A stretch of DNA of 64,000 bases. Origin: Branchipolynoe longqiensis (Eukaryota > Annelida > Polychaeta > Phyllodocida > Polynoidae). The position numbers and the translations under genes are program-made. Every line of letters begins with the position of its first letter. Position 1 is the stretch's first letter. The stretch lies in assembly GCA_030323885.1 (NCBI GenBank), contig CM059187.1, positions 129,165,168 through 129,229,167 on the forward strand, given 5' to 3'. Shown here piece after piece: positions 1-10,511 of this stretch. The notes beneath the pieces were generated by a model, which saw nothing but the letters and a program-made list of their open reading frames with translations, was not told the DNA's origin and searched no databases.

Positions 1-1762
1 AGAATAATCTTCTGGTGGGGCGGTTGTAGAAGCTGGGCGATGTCTTTACAACGATTAAACGACGAGTCGTTGGGGTGGTCCAGAATCTCCGGTCCGGCGG
101 TAGCACAGCACTTGTATCCAGCAGACAGCAGCAAGGGTTTCCGAGGAAGGGTGGGTAAAGATGGGTCCAGCGGCTCCAGCAACGAGAAGAAAGCGAGAGA
201 AACCTAAAGGTAAAGGGCCCCACCCAAGCACACAACTCCCTTGGTCAGGGGGAGAAGTATGCCTGGGAGGAAAAAAAAGGGTAGAGTCTAGGAAAGAGAA
301 ATGAGGAGAGTTGAGTCAAAGGACCGTGTCTATTTGCTCGATGGCGACCACCCAGCGAGTCAAAGACACGGACAGAGTAAGGGTAGAAAGTGAACTCCTT
401 GAACACTTTTCAGACATATCAAGGAGGAAGGAGCAAGGACAGCGGAGAGGAGATAGAGAGAGGTGTGGACGAAGTGCGGTCCGGATAGCAAATGTAATAT
501 GAAGAATGGGACGGTGCAAACATGTAGGTTTATGCAGCGGACCTGTTAGGAAGGAGTCTTCATATTTGGGATGGTCCTAACATCCCTCAAAGCAAGCTAA
601 ACTGAGCCATGTTTGCACCGTCCCATTCTTCATATTTCTCATGAAGACTGCTTCCTAACAGGTCCGCCGCATAAACCTACATGTTTGCACCGTCCCATTC
701 TTCATATTTCTCATGAAGACCGTAATTATCAGTCGCCTCCTCCAGCCTTATATCAATGGACAAATGCGACTGATGATTTTCTATTCGCACCACCTTGAAG
801 ACTGCTTCCTAACAGGTCCGCCGCATAAACCTACATGTTTGCACCGTCCCATTCTTCATATTTCTCATGAAGACTGTAATTATCAGTCGCCTCCTCCAGC
901 CTTATATCAATGGACAAATGCGACTGATGCTTTTCTGTTCGCACCACCTTGTCCCGGCTGTCCGTAATTATCAGTCGCCTCCTCCAGCCTTATATCAATG
1001 GGCAAATGCGACTGATGATATTCTATTCGCACCACCGTGAAGACTGCTTCCTAACAGGTCCGCCGCATAAACCTACATGTTTGCACCGTCCCATTCTTCA
1101 TATTTCTCATGAAGACCGTAATTCCACTTGCTATCCGGACCGCACTTCATCCACACCTCTCTCTATCACTTCTTGGCCGGCCCAGCACCTCCTTGATATG
1201 TCTGAAAAGAGTTCCAGGAGGGGGTGCCCGCCGGCATTTTCACTTTCTATTCTTACTCTGTCCATGTCTAAGGCTCGCTGGATGGTCACCGTAGGCCAAA
1301 TTGACATGGTCCTTTGACTCAACTCTCCTCATTTCTCTTTCCTAGATTCTGCCCATTCGATTTCTCCCAGGCAAACTTCTTTCCCTGACCAGGGTTGTTG
1401 TGTTCTTGGGTAGGGGCCTTGACCTATTACGATTTCTCTGTCTGGTTCTTGTTGCTGGAACGACCGCTGCTCCCACCTTTGCCCGCCTTCCTCAAACCCC
1501 TGCTGACCGGATTCAAGTGCTACACTACACTACACACACCTAGAACTACACACCGGCACGGAGAGATTCGCTGCCACCGATGCCCCGCCATCACTACGTC
1601 GTGGAAGATGCCCCCAGCTTTCACAACACTCCCTCTACGAAGACAAGTCTTCAACCAAAGATTGGGCCGATTTATCGGAGCCTCTCTACCCAATGTTGCA
1701 GTTCTGCAACCTGTAACCGTCGTAAGGGTACGAACACCCCCATTTGATTGATTGATTGACCG
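1..1762. mobile_element. Large inverted-repeat block with a retroelement-like 3' end
   Basis: The first ~515 bases reappear, diverged, as the reverse complement from about 1105 to 1640. Matching landmarks are the TGAGTCAAAGGACC stretch near 312 against GGTCCTTTGACTCA near 1308, and the CTTGGTCAGGG stretch near 240 against CCCTGACCAGG near 1384. The left arm runs off the window. The right arm continues to a short (TTGA)n tail at 1743-1759, the kind of simple tail that ends several non-LTR retrotransposons. Short open frames (for example 1131-1322 on the minus strand) look like decayed coding sequence but match no family I recognise. Inference: two oppositely oriented copies of one retroelement 3' part sit around a shorter repeat (about 500-1110). 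Confidence 0.45.
500..710. repeat. Inner palindrome with GCATAAACCTACATG arms
   Basis: Bases ~500-566 (GAAGAATGGGACGG onward to CTTCATATTT) are repeated in inverted orientation at ~640-705, separated by a ~75-base spacer that contains GCAAGCTAAACTGAGCC. The right arm recurs as direct copies near 800-870, 1040-1110 and 1940-2000. The spacer and one arm recur at 59.69-59.79 kb and 60.39-60.49 kb, so this is a module of a dispersed family. Confidence 0.6.
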
Positions 1763-2160
1763 TAATTATCAGTCGCTTCCTCCAACCTTATATCAATGGA
1801 CAAATGCGACTGATGCTTTTCTGTTCGCACCACCTTGTCCCAGCTGTCCGTAATTACCTGCCCTCTCCAGCCTTATATCAATGGACAAATGCGACTGATG
1901 ATTTTCTATTCACACCACCTTGATGACTGCTTCCTAACAGGTCCGCAGCATAAACCTACATGTTTGCACCGTCCCATTCTTCATATTTCTCATGAAGACC
2001 GTAATTATCAGTCGCCTCCTCCAGCCTTATATCAATGGACAAATGCGACTGATGCTTTTCTGTTTGCACCACCTTGTCCCGGCTGTCCGTAATTATCAGT
2101 CGCCTCCTCCAGCCTTATATCAATGGACAACTGTGACTGATGCTTTTCTATTCGCAGCAC
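714..2160. repeat. Repeated module bounded by ATCAGTCGC / GCGACTGAT
   Basis: A ~47-base unit starts ATCAGTCGCCTCCTCCAGCC and ends AATGCGACTGAT, so its ends form a 9-base inverted repeat. Copies lie near 728, 880, 969, 1768, 1985-2055 and 2095, usually followed by TTTTCTRTTCGCACCACC. The same unit occurs inverted at 59627-59680 and 60326-60376, and a diverged one at 56476-56520. Peptide-like repeats in the open frames here are translations of this non-coding unit. Confidence 0.6.
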
Positions 2161-2352
2161 CTTTATGCATTATGCATTATGCACTGATCGCTACATGGAG
2201 CAATCGGGATAATGGATTTTATTCGCATTCGGATTCGCATTACGCATTATGCGTGTAAGGAATGTAGCTCATAGGTTTCAAGGCGTTTCGATTTTTTGTC
2301 GCATTCGCATTCGCATTCGCATTATGCATTACGCGTATATGGAATGCAGCCT
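2161..2352. mobile_element. Right terminal region of a Harbinger-like element with GCATTC hexamers
   Basis: This stretch holds GCATTCGCATTCGCATT hexamer runs, a GATCGCTacatggAGCaATC hairpin at ~2186-2207, a TTTTTTGTCGCATTCG segment, and a terminal ATTACGCGTATATGGAATGC ending GCAGCCT at 2352. Read backwards, that terminus matches the left end of the 59412-60919 element with a few changes. The next bases are TTA, compatible with the 3-base TWA target duplication typical of PIF-Harbinger elements. The left end of this copy is outside the window or lost among the repeats at 1-2160. Confidence 0.5.
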
Positions 2353-3002
2353 TTAGTCAATTGAATATTGTTTTGTGGGATGAACTTGGGAGAGGTAACG
2401 ATGTTGATTAAGCTTAAGCAGATGACATTTCAATCGCAAACAGTTGATCTTCCTCATTCCACTGTTCCTTCACATACACTAGTACTGCATTGACTATAAA
2501 TCGAATGGTTGGTGGGTTGTTACTGTTAGAGGTCGTTTCAGGACGGGTACCGACTTGTGACAGTGCACACTCATGGCGACTTTATAGTGCTTCCCCACTG
2601 TGAAATCAGGCCACTCACACCATGACCCAATATCCGACTCAGTCACACTATCCTGAGACTGAGCTAGTCAGGCCTTGCCCCATCCTATCAATGCCGAGCA
2701 CCCGGCTAGGAATCGACAACTATCAATTTTATAAGTCATCAATTTGATAAGGCTCGACCGGAAACCAAACTCCCGATCTCTTGCACGGAAGGCCCTAGAT
2801 AAAGGATTCACCCTGTACTCGCAGTACACGGGTGAATACCAATGCTATATAAAAGCTGTCGAAAAAGCGGGGAAATGCAATGAGAGGCTAAATTCACAAT
2901 CTAAGATGCAACATTTATTCTTTATTCAGGGATGAAAGATCTCCGGGATTTCGCGGATTTCCGGGATTTTCCTGTAGCTATAATTGTATACTAATATGTT
3001 GC

Positions 3003-3067
3003 AGTCATGCTGATATGACCTTAGATGTTTCCAGGTCATAAAACTCCAACAACCAACCAACCAATAC
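3003..3067 (+). mobile_element. Isolated SINE 3' tail inside the 883-bp element
   Basis: CTGATATGACCTTAGATG, then TTTCCAGGTCATAAAACTCC and CAACAACCAACCAACC, reproduce only the last ~60 bases of the SINE. It lies inside the transposon, so it was either captured or inserted later. Confidence 0.75.
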
Positions 3068-3090
3068 GTTGTTTCACACTGCAGCTCCAT

Positions 3091-3325
3091 CAGCGTATAC
3101 TAATATGTAGTGCAAATGCCACAGCACTAGCAGCGTATACTACTTATGGCTTCAAACGCCACAGCAGGGTCAGCGTATATTACTAATACATGTGTCTAAC
3201 ACCGCAGCACTATCAGTGTATACCGATGTGTGGTGCAAACGCCACAGCACTAGCAGCGTATACTACTAATACAAGTGTCAAACCGCACAGCACTGTCAGC
3301 GTATACCAATATGTATGAAACCCGA
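3091..3325. repeat. 40-43-bp minisatellite (CAGCGTATACTAATA unit)
   Basis: CAGYGTATAY starts recur at 3091, 3131, 3171, 3214, 3254 and 3297. Spacing alternates 40 and 43, giving an 83-base higher-order period in the later copies. The array is internal to the 883-bp element. Confidence 0.8.
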
Positions 3326-3719
3326 CTGACAATGCTAAGCCTATGGGAGAATATCAGCATTTCCGCTTTTTTTCCCGGAGACCACTTTCATCCCTGTTTA
3401 TATATGTTTTCATATTTCCCCGGTACCTTTGAGTTGAGAATGTAATAAAACATGCAGTTTAATAGACTTTATAAGTGAAATCGACAGCGGTCTATGGTCG
3501 CCATCTTGTCTTTGTGCATTCTCTCCCATTTCACCAACTCTGTGCCACTATAAGTACCCATCTGATACTGGAGGCAGGCATTCTACTTCCTGTTCCATAC
3601 TAAAGCTATTTTCGCCCGTATTTACACTTGATTGTCATTCACCCGTGTACTACAAGTACAGGGTGAATCTTTTATCTAGGAAGGCCCACGCTCTAGCACC
3701 TCGGCCAACGTGTGCGGTT

Positions 3720-4440
3720 ACTCTGTCTGTATAAGACAATTCCATCAATATACAAACTGGGACTTCTCACAGGAATTGGTTATATGCTGAACAAAGAGCC
3801 ATTGCTATTTTGATTAATTGATAATGGAAATTACCATATATATTTACATTTCTCCTAACTGTCATTGTCCTCGTGCAGAAATTCCATGAGTAACTGTAAT
3901 AAATCAGGAAATCTTTTCAAAGGTTTCTAAAAATATTACAAACATTATTTCTGTTATTTTCATCCATGAGATGGGGAGGGCTGGAGTTATATATCTATAT
4001 ATATATTCCAACAAATAAATACCCTTCTACATAAAAAAAAGTCACCCTAACTATTTGGTATCTAGTGCAAAGCATTGTGAAGAATGTACCGCTTAAGCCC
4101 AACGACAGAGAATAGTAAAAAAACTAAATGGCTTAATTCGCTAAGGATGGTAACCCTTGATAATGAAAATAGTACTGATAAGCCTCTGATTCTTACCGTA
4201 ACCCAAACAACACTGGGTGGTTTTACTGTCAACCGTCGTTAATCCGACTACTGTGTCCACTATAGGAAATGCGGATTAGCGAGATTATCAAAGGAAGTAA
4301 CTTCTGAGTAATGTTATATATTTATAACAAAATGGCATTGCTACGTGAGTCAATTCACTGCCCTGAACACCGGAACAGCTATCTCAGCCATCACAACCCT
4401 TACAGTCATAACTGCCACCAATGTCATCACAACCATCACA
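3720..4440. other. AT-rich unique stretch, nothing recognised
   Basis: No gene, tRNA or clear repeat is visible. A short TATATATCTATATATATA run lies near 3990. Frames are short and broken. Confidence 0.5.
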
Positions 4441-5204
4441 AGCATACAGTCACATCCACTTCTTCTAGATCTGTATCCACATTTACACTCATATCTGCAT
4501 CCGCATCTGCACCCACATCCATATCACATCCGCATCCACACCCACATCCATATCACATCCACATCCGCACTCACATCCACTTCCACATCCACTTCTACAC
4601 CCACATTAAAATCCATATTCAGAACCACATCCACACCCATACCCACTTCCACATGCACTTCTACACCCATATTAACATCTACATTCACACCCACACCCAT
4701 ACCCACATCCACATATGCATGCACGGCTACATCCACTTCTGCATTTACATTATCCACACCCACTTCTACATCCACATCCACATCCACTTCTACATGTGCA
4801 CACACATCTCCATCTACAATTACTTCCACATCCACATCCAACACACCCACAAACACAACAACCCACACCATCTACACCCACATTAACATCTACATTCACA
4901 CCCACACCCATACCCACATCCACATCCAAATCCACATCAACATGCACGTCTAAATCCACTTCTACATTTACATTATCCACACCCACTTCTACATCCACAT
5001 TCCCTTATATATGTGCACACACATCCACATCTACATCTACATTTACATCCACATCCACATCCGCATCCACATCCATATCGTCACCCACATTCACATACTC
5101 ATCCACACCCTAATCCACATTGTCATTCACAATTAGATTCACATCCATACCCACATCCACAGCTGTCACCACACCCACACCCACACCCACACCCACATCA
5201 TCAC
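4440..5204. repeat. CCACAT / CCACAC hexamer-like array
   Basis: About 760 bases of ACATCC, ACACCC and ACTTCC words with larger duplicated blocks, such as CACCCATACCCACATCCACAT appearing near 4692 and 4908. The long His/Thr/Pro-rich open frames here are stop-free translations of the array. Confidence 0.9.
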
Positions 5205-5541
5205 ACCACACTGGGTGGTCAAATGAGTAGAACATCCATCTCCTGTTTTGGGATATTGTGGGTTCGAATCCTAGTCGAGTCATACCAATGACTTAACAAT
5301 TGATACTTGTCGCTTCCTAGCCAGGCGCTCGGCATTATTAGGATAGAGCAAGGACTGGGTTGGCTCAGTGTCAGGATCCTGTGACTGAGTGGGATATCAC
5401 ATCAGGTCATGGTGCTGGTGGCCTGGTTTACCAGTGGGGCAGCACTATGAAGTCGCCATGAGTGCGCACTGTCACAAGTCGGTACCCATCCTTATATGAA
5501 CTGAAATCCTGCTAGGATGTAAAACAACAACAAACAAACAG
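5205..5541 (+). mobile_element. SINE, A-type head, near full length
   Basis: The tRNA-like head (GGGTTCGAATCCTAG, a B-box-like stretch) is followed by GAGTCATACCAATGACTTA, ACTTGTCGCTTCCTAGCCAG, GACTGAGTGGGATATCA, AAGTCGCCATGAGTGCGCAC and the tail GTAAAACAACAACAAACAAAC. It is ~337 bases long. The element sits directly between two ACATCC arrays, so either it landed in an array or the array grew from both sides. Confidence 0.85.
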
Positions 5542-5719
5542 ACCCACATCAACATCCACATCCACATCACTTGTGCTCACTACCTCAAACACTAATAACC
5601 GATCAAACCATCTTTTTCTATCGACAAAGTTGTTAGTTTTTCTGGTTCTTCAACAAATCTCTGCACATATGATTGAAACGCACTACAGCACACACAGAAG
5701 AGCCGACACTGAGGGCATC

Positions 5720-6365
5720 ACAGTTGATGTGCTGGTTGTGGTGGCTATGGTGGCTATGGTGGCTATGGTGGCTGTGATGTCTGTGGTGGGTGTTATTGTT
5801 GTAATCGTTGTGGTGGCTCTAATAGCTGCGGTGGCTGTTATTGTTGTGGTGGTCGTTGTGGTGGTTGTGTTGTGGTGGTTGTTGTGGTGGTTGTGGTGGG
5901 CTGGTTGTTGTGGTGGTTGTTGTGGTCATGGTGGTTGAGGCGGTTGTGGTGGTTGTGGTGGCTGTGATGTATGTGGTGGTTGTTATTGTTGTAATGGTTG
6001 TGGTGGCTCTAATGGCTGGGATGGCGGTTATTGTTGTAATGGTTGTGGTGGCTCTAATGGCTGCGGTGGATGTTATTGTTCTGGTGGATGTTGTGGCTGT
6101 TCTGTCTCTGGTAGCTGTGGTGGGTGTGGTGACTAGTGACTTTGGTGGCTGTGGTGGTTTTGATGTGTTCGTTGTTGTGGTGGATGCTGTGGCCGTGGTG
6201 GTTGTGGTGGTTGTGGTGGTTGTGGTGGTTGTGGTGGTTGTGATGTATGTGGTGGCGGTTATTGCTGTAATGGTTGTGGTGGCTCTAATGGCTGCGGTTG
6301 TGGTGGATGTTGTGGCTGTTCTGTCTCTGGTAGACTGCGGTGGCTGTGGTGGCTGTGATGTTACT
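5720..6365. repeat. GGTGGCTGT / GTGGTT array
   Basis: About 640 bases of GTGGTGG, GTTGTT and GGCTCTAATGGCTG words. Blocks such as TTATTGTTGTAATGGTTGTG repeat near 5980 and 6029, and a variant near 6258. The Val-rich open frames are repeat translations. It is the approximate reverse complement of the CCACCA array at 6980-7375. Confidence 0.9.
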
Positions 6366-6734
6366 ATTGTTAGTTTCTTTTTGTTAATAGCACATATTCA
6401 GCTGGTGATATCGACTTGCTCGGCGCATGTGATTTAGGTGGGTGGCGCCTGGCGCCGTGCATACATATGAGATATATGTGCATAGTTATGACACGTGCCC
6501 CGACCCTGCCTCACAATCAGTCAGGCCGCGATTAGGCGGCTGGCGGTCCAGCACCCCGCCCTCACGGCTCACTTATTAACTGTGTAATTAAACGATGGGC
6601 TGTTAATGGGTTGGGTCGGCATCCAGGTACTTCTATATTTGAGTTATTGAGCATCACAGCTACCACAGCAAGAATAACAGCCACCAGCCACCATAAACAC
6701 CACTACCACTACATCCACTACAACCATCACAGTT

Positions 6735-6969
6735 GACCAGACGGGATGGACGAATGAGTTAGAACGTCCGTCTCCCGTGCTGGTAGATGGTGGGGTCATG
6801 GGTTTGAGTCCCGGTCGAGTCAAACCAATGACTTTACAATTGATACTTGTCGCTTCCTAGCCAGGCACTCGGAATTATTAGGATAGGGCAAGGACTGGTG
6901 TGCTCAGTGTCAGGATAATGTGACTGAGTGGGATACCAGGTCATGGTGCCGGTGGCCTGGTTTCCCAGG
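6735..6969 (+). mobile_element. SINE, A-type head, 3'-truncated at a palindrome
   Basis: The head GACCAGACGGGATGGACGAA, then GTCGAGTCAAACCAATGACT and the body as far as GTGCCGGTGGCCTGGTTTCC are present. The core after that point and the tail are missing. The break coincides with a 15-base perfect inverted repeat (6946-6960 against 6965-6979), after which the CCACCACATCC array begins. Confidence 0.85.
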
Positions 6970-6979
6970 CCACCGGCAC
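6946..6979. repeat. Perfect 15-bp inverted repeat, 4-base loop
   Basis: GTGCCGGTGGCCTGG, then TTTC, then CCAGGCCACCGGCAC. The right arm is the complement of the SINE's own last bases, so the SINE end is folded back. Confidence 0.95.
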
Positions 6980-7375
6980 ATCCCAGGCAACCACCACATC
7001 CACTACAACCATCACATCCATCACATCCACCACAGCCACCACATCCACCACATCCACCACATCCACTACAACCATCACATCGACCACACCCACCATAACC
7101 ACCACATCCATCACAGCCACCACAACCACCACAACCACCACAACTACCACAACCACCACAACCACCACAACCACCACAGCCACCACAACCACCACATCCA
7201 CTACAGCCATCACATCAACCACAACCACCATAGCCACCACATCCACTACAGCCATCACATCCATCACAGCCACCACAACAACCATAGCTACCACAGCCAC
7301 AGGCACTACAGCCACCACATCCACCACAGACATACAACAATAACCATAGCCACAACAGCCACAACAGCTACCAAC
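6980..7375. repeat. CCACCA / CATCCACTACAACC array
   Basis: About 400 bases of ACCACAACCACC and ACATCCATCACAGCC words, roughly complementary to 5720-6365. A shorter block of the same kind lies at 6648-6730. His/Asn-rich frames here are repeat translations. Confidence 0.9.
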
Positions 7376-7479
7376 TATACAATAGCGACTGTTCGCAAGC
7401 TACAAACAGTTACAAGCCATAAACAAGAACTAAGAAAACCTAAATTATTACTCAAACTAAATTCAAATTGAATTTGAAT

Positions 7480-8004
7480 CAAATAGGGCGGACTGGCAAG
7501 CCACAAATTTAGGTTGGGTGTGGGGTGTGTGGGCGGAGGGGGCGGATAGGAGAGGATGTGGTTTCGGCATGAAATTTGTTGAACAAGATTAGAGTTGGTC
7601 AGGATGATTTACATGATGTTTTACATGATGTTTTACATACACACGTAGAAATGCATAAACATGCATATACATGCATAAAATAGTTTTTGATGCATAGAAA
7701 TGCATAATAATGCATATGTGTATTTATATGAATGTATGTACGCATGTCTGCTTAGAAGTTAGAGGTATATATAGCTACCCAGACCCAGTCATTGACAGAC
7801 ATATATTATAATGTGTGCACATAAACAACTACGGATAATATGTAGAAAAGTGACGGAATTGTTACACTTTCCTCGGATTGGATTCAGAGTCATTTTAATT
7901 CTTTTTAAAATTTGATTTAATTCCCTTGTTCTCAAAGTCAGTGAGGTCATATCTGTGTGAAGTGGTCGGTATGCCACATGTACTTCCAGCAACTCTGGGC
8001 CACA
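7480..8004. other. AT-rich intergenic stretch
   Basis: No gene is seen. A small duplication of ACATGATGTTTT occurs at 7611-7636, followed by ATGCATAAAYATGCATA repeats at 7650-7720. Confidence 0.5.
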
Positions 8005-8350
8005 GACCGGACACGGTGGCTGAATCTGTAGAGCGCAGGCCTCCCATGCGGAAGATCTGTAATTTCATTCTCAGTCAAGTCAAATCAATGACTTACAAAA
8101 TCGATACTTGGCGCATCCTAGCCAGGCGCTCGGCATTAATAGGATAAAGCAAGGACTGGTTGCTTCAGTGTCAGGATAATATGACTGAGTGGGATATCGT
8201 CAGGTCATGTTACTGGTGGTCTGGTCTCCAAGTGGGGCAGCACTATAAAGTCACCATGAGTGTGCACTGTCACAAGTCGGTGCCTGTCAGGATATGCCCT
8301 TAGATGTTTCCAGGACGTAAAACCCCAACAACCAACCAAGCAAACACAAC
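8005..8350 (+). mobile_element. SINE, B-type head, full length
   Basis: The head GACCGGACACGGTGGCTGAA with TAGAGCGCAGGCCTCCC is followed by the usual body and AGATGTTTCCAGGACGTAAA, then a CCAACAACCAACCAAGC tail. This is the B-type head paired with the CCAAC-type tail. Confidence 0.85.
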
Positions 8351-8378
8351 TCCGGGTCCAGCCAACCATAATCGAGTC

Positions 8379-8523
8379 CCCCCCCCCCCCCCCCCCCCAC
8401 ACACACACACTCGGTCCTCCACGTGGTTCCTATAGCCCGTGCTTTATTGTTTCGGTCACGTGCGCACGCACGCCTGCGCGCCGTGCAGCTACCCGCTCCC
8501 CCCCCCCTCCCACACACACACAC
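8379..8523. repeat. Two poly-C plus (CA)n compound repeats
   Basis: C-runs lead into (CA)n at 8379-8410 and 8500-8522. Between them is a CpG-rich stretch with no supported gene. Confidence 0.85.
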
Positions 8524-8690
8524 GCTTGATCGACGAGGTGCACTCAGAACGCCCCGCGCACAAGAGGAAGCCCTTTCTGACCACGGCCGAATACCTGCGG
8601 TTTATGGGGTGTGAAATGGAGTCGCGGCGGCGTTCCCATACAGCTGCAGCGCCCCACAGGGTCCGCACTCACTCAAAGGTTCGCCAAGCA
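8524..8690 (+). other. CpG-rich non-repetitive open stretch, possible exon
   Basis: One frame stays open and reads with ordinary amino-acid composition (LIDEVHSERPAHKRKPFLTT, then AEYLRFMGCEMESRRR), unlike the repeat-derived frames around it. No polypyrimidine-AG acceptor or clean donor is evident at the edges, and I recognise no family. It may be chance or an old exon. Confidence 0.15.
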
Positions 8691-8867
8691 TTAATGTATT
8701 TATATTATGTCCACACACACGGCACACAGGTGGTGTGAGAACAAGGTGCCTGTGCTGTATGGACATCATGCATCACTTGGGTCTGATTTGGAATATTATG
8801 TGTATTCACATCTGATCCACATGCTATTATTGGATACCCTCTTGGAAATCAACCCGAAGGGCTTTTG

Positions 8868-9120
8868 GGTCCCCCCCCCTCCCTCCCTCTCCTGCTTCCG
8901 CTCCCTTTGCTAGGGCCTCTGTCTCTCCCCTCTCCCTCTCCCTCTCGCTCTCCCTCTCCCTCTCGCTCTCCCTCTCCATCTCCCTCTCCCTCTCGCTCTT
9001 GCTCTCCCTCTCCATCTCCCTCTCCCTATCCCTTTCCCCTCTGCCTCTGCCTCTGCCTCTGCCTCTCCCCTCTGCATCTGCCTCTGCCTCTGTCTCTGCC
9101 TCTTCCCTCTCTTTCATCTC
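8868..9120. repeat. CCCTCT / GCCTCT hexamer array
   Basis: A pyrimidine strand of TCCCTCTCCCTCTCGCTC words passes into CTCTGCCTCTGCCTC. The Arg/Glu- and Ser/Pro-rich frames are repeat translations. Confidence 0.9.
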
Positions 9121-9186
9121 CATTTCTGTTATGCACTCTGTACTGTCTTTTGGCATTTACAGGGGACGGTGGGATGTTCGTTAGTA

Positions 9187-9375
9187 AGCCCCCCCCCCCC
9201 CCGCCCCCCGCCACACACACACCCATGCCGGGCTTCGGGTGTGTTTTTAATGCTGACCGGTAGTGGGCGCCCCTTTTGAAGGCCGACCTGCTGAATTAAT
9301 CTCACCGGACACTCGGACATTTGTCCCCCCCCCCCCATTCCACCCTCCACCCTCCACCCTCCACCCTCCCCACCC
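9187..9375. repeat. C-runs with CA and CCACCCTCC repeats
   Basis: A C-run leads to (CA)n at 9187-9222, another C-run lies near 9325-9337, and CACCCTC is tandemly repeated at 9341-9370. Confidence 0.85.
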
Positions 9376-9690
9376 CCATACACACCTTCCATCGGACCGG
9401 AAATGGGTGTCGGGCCCACAGATAGTGTACGGTGTACCTGTACAGGTAGAGCCGTCAGTGGGTGGCGTTAGGACCTACCCGAGAAGGCAACATCCGGTCG
9501 GCTCTCCCTCCTCCCGGCCGGGCGTATCCCCGGTGTACCCCCGGCCCACACCGGGCCCCGCGTCGACCCTTGTCGCCCCGGGGGGCTGAACACATGGACA
9601 TCTGTAGTTAATCTTCTGAGAGTAGTCTTCCTTAGAACTGTGTTTATTAAATCAGTTGAGCTGACCTAATCTGTTCAGCTTTTTACTTAC
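9376..9690. other. GC-rich then AT-rich stretch, nothing recognised
   Basis: About 9420-9590 is CpG-rich with an open frame of unconvincing composition. No gene, SINE or array is supported. Confidence 0.4.
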
Positions 9691-9694
9691 GTTA

Positions 9695-10040
9695 CTTCTT
9701 TTCCTCCTCCTCCTCACCTTCCTCATCCGTCACCCCCTCCTCCTCTTTCTCTTCCTGCCCGTGCTCGTCCTGTTCCACATTCTTTTCCTCCTCTCCCCCT
9801 CCCCTCATCCACCCCATTCTCCTCGTCACCCCACTCCTCTTCCCCCTTTCCCCTTCCTCCTCTTTCCCTACTCCTCTTCCCCCATTCTCCTCTTCCCCCA
9901 TTCTACTCTTCACATCCTCTTTCCCATCTTCGCCTCCTACTCGTATTCATCCTCCTCTTCTCCCTCCTCCTCCTGTCCCTTCTCCTCTTCTCTCTCCTCC
10001 TCTTCCCCCTCCTCCTCTACCTCCCTGCTGCTCCTGTAGT
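9695..10040. repeat. CTCCTC-rich polypyrimidine tract
   Basis: A C/T-rich strand of CTCCTCTTCCCC words about 340 bases long. Such mirror-like tracts can form triplex DNA. Open frames are low complexity on both strands. Confidence 0.9.
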
Positions 10041-10074
10041 CCCCACCCAATCAATGCTCCTTCGTCATGTGCAT

Positions 10075-10225
10075 GTCCACATCCATACTATATCCATGTC
10101 CAAGTCCATGTCCACGTCCACGTCCACGTCCACGTCCACGTCCACGTCCACGTCCACGTCCACGTCCACGTCCACGTCCACGTCCATGTCCATATCCAAG
10201 TCTATGCCCATGCCCATGCCCACGC
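10075..10225. repeat. CCACGT hexamer array
   Basis: GTCCACGTCCACG words run almost perfectly from ~10108 to 10188, flanked by degenerate CCATGT and CCCATG units. Each unit carries a CpG. Confidence 0.95.
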
Positions 10226-10511
10226 CTACTTCTCCTCACCTCTCCTCCTCTCCCCTAGTCCTACTATCCCCCCTCTCCTTCTCTTTCCGTATTTTTTAAA
10301 TCAAATCTCAGCACCGTTCCGCGGACTAATTGTAGAACATGTGGCGAATTTAAAAAGAAAAAACTAAGAGAAAAACAACTCTCTCTCTGTAAACTAGAGG
10401 GGAGTCCTACCGAAGAGTGTCTACGTCTACACACACGCAATACTGTGCTCATCGAGGAGTAGACCTTCCACTTTCCACACTGCCACTCAGGGAGCCCGGG
10501 GACGTTGATTT

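Larger units (their letters stand above)
2796..3678. mobile_element. 883-bp non-autonomous DNA transposon with 42-bp TIRs
   Basis: The left end TAGATAAAGGATTCACCCTG and the right end read in reverse complement, TAGATAAAAGATTCACCCTG, match at 39 of 42 positions by eye. Each TIR is itself an imperfect hairpin (ATTCACCC...GGGTGAAT). GGAAGGCCC flanks both sides (2787-2795, 3679-3687), a candidate 9-base TSD. Because the TIR edge (CCTAG/CTAGG) is palindromic, 7- or 5-base readings are also possible. A second inverted pair lies inside, with CAGGGATGAAAG at ~2926 and its complement at ~3390-3401. No transposase frame is present. A 9-base TSD would fit Mutator-like or Merlin-like elements, but the superfamily is not settled. 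Confidence 0.8.
2507..3719 (-). mobile_element. tRNA-derived SINE, B-type head, split by a DNA transposon
   Basis: Read on the minus strand this is the main SINE of the window: tRNA-like head (3719-3688, resuming at 2795), the landmark CTTGTCGCTTCCTAGCC (here decayed), GTGACTGAGTGGGATAT, GTCGCCATGAGTG, and a tail rich in CCAACAACC at 2507-2520. Bases 2796-3678 are a later insertion. Joining the two sides across the duplicated GGAAGGCCC restores the expected head order. Confidence 0.8.

Noticed and set aside
4311..7471. His-, Val- and Thr-rich proteins
   Set aside because: All map to CCACAT, GGTGGC and CCACCA arrays and have equal-quality frames on the other strand.
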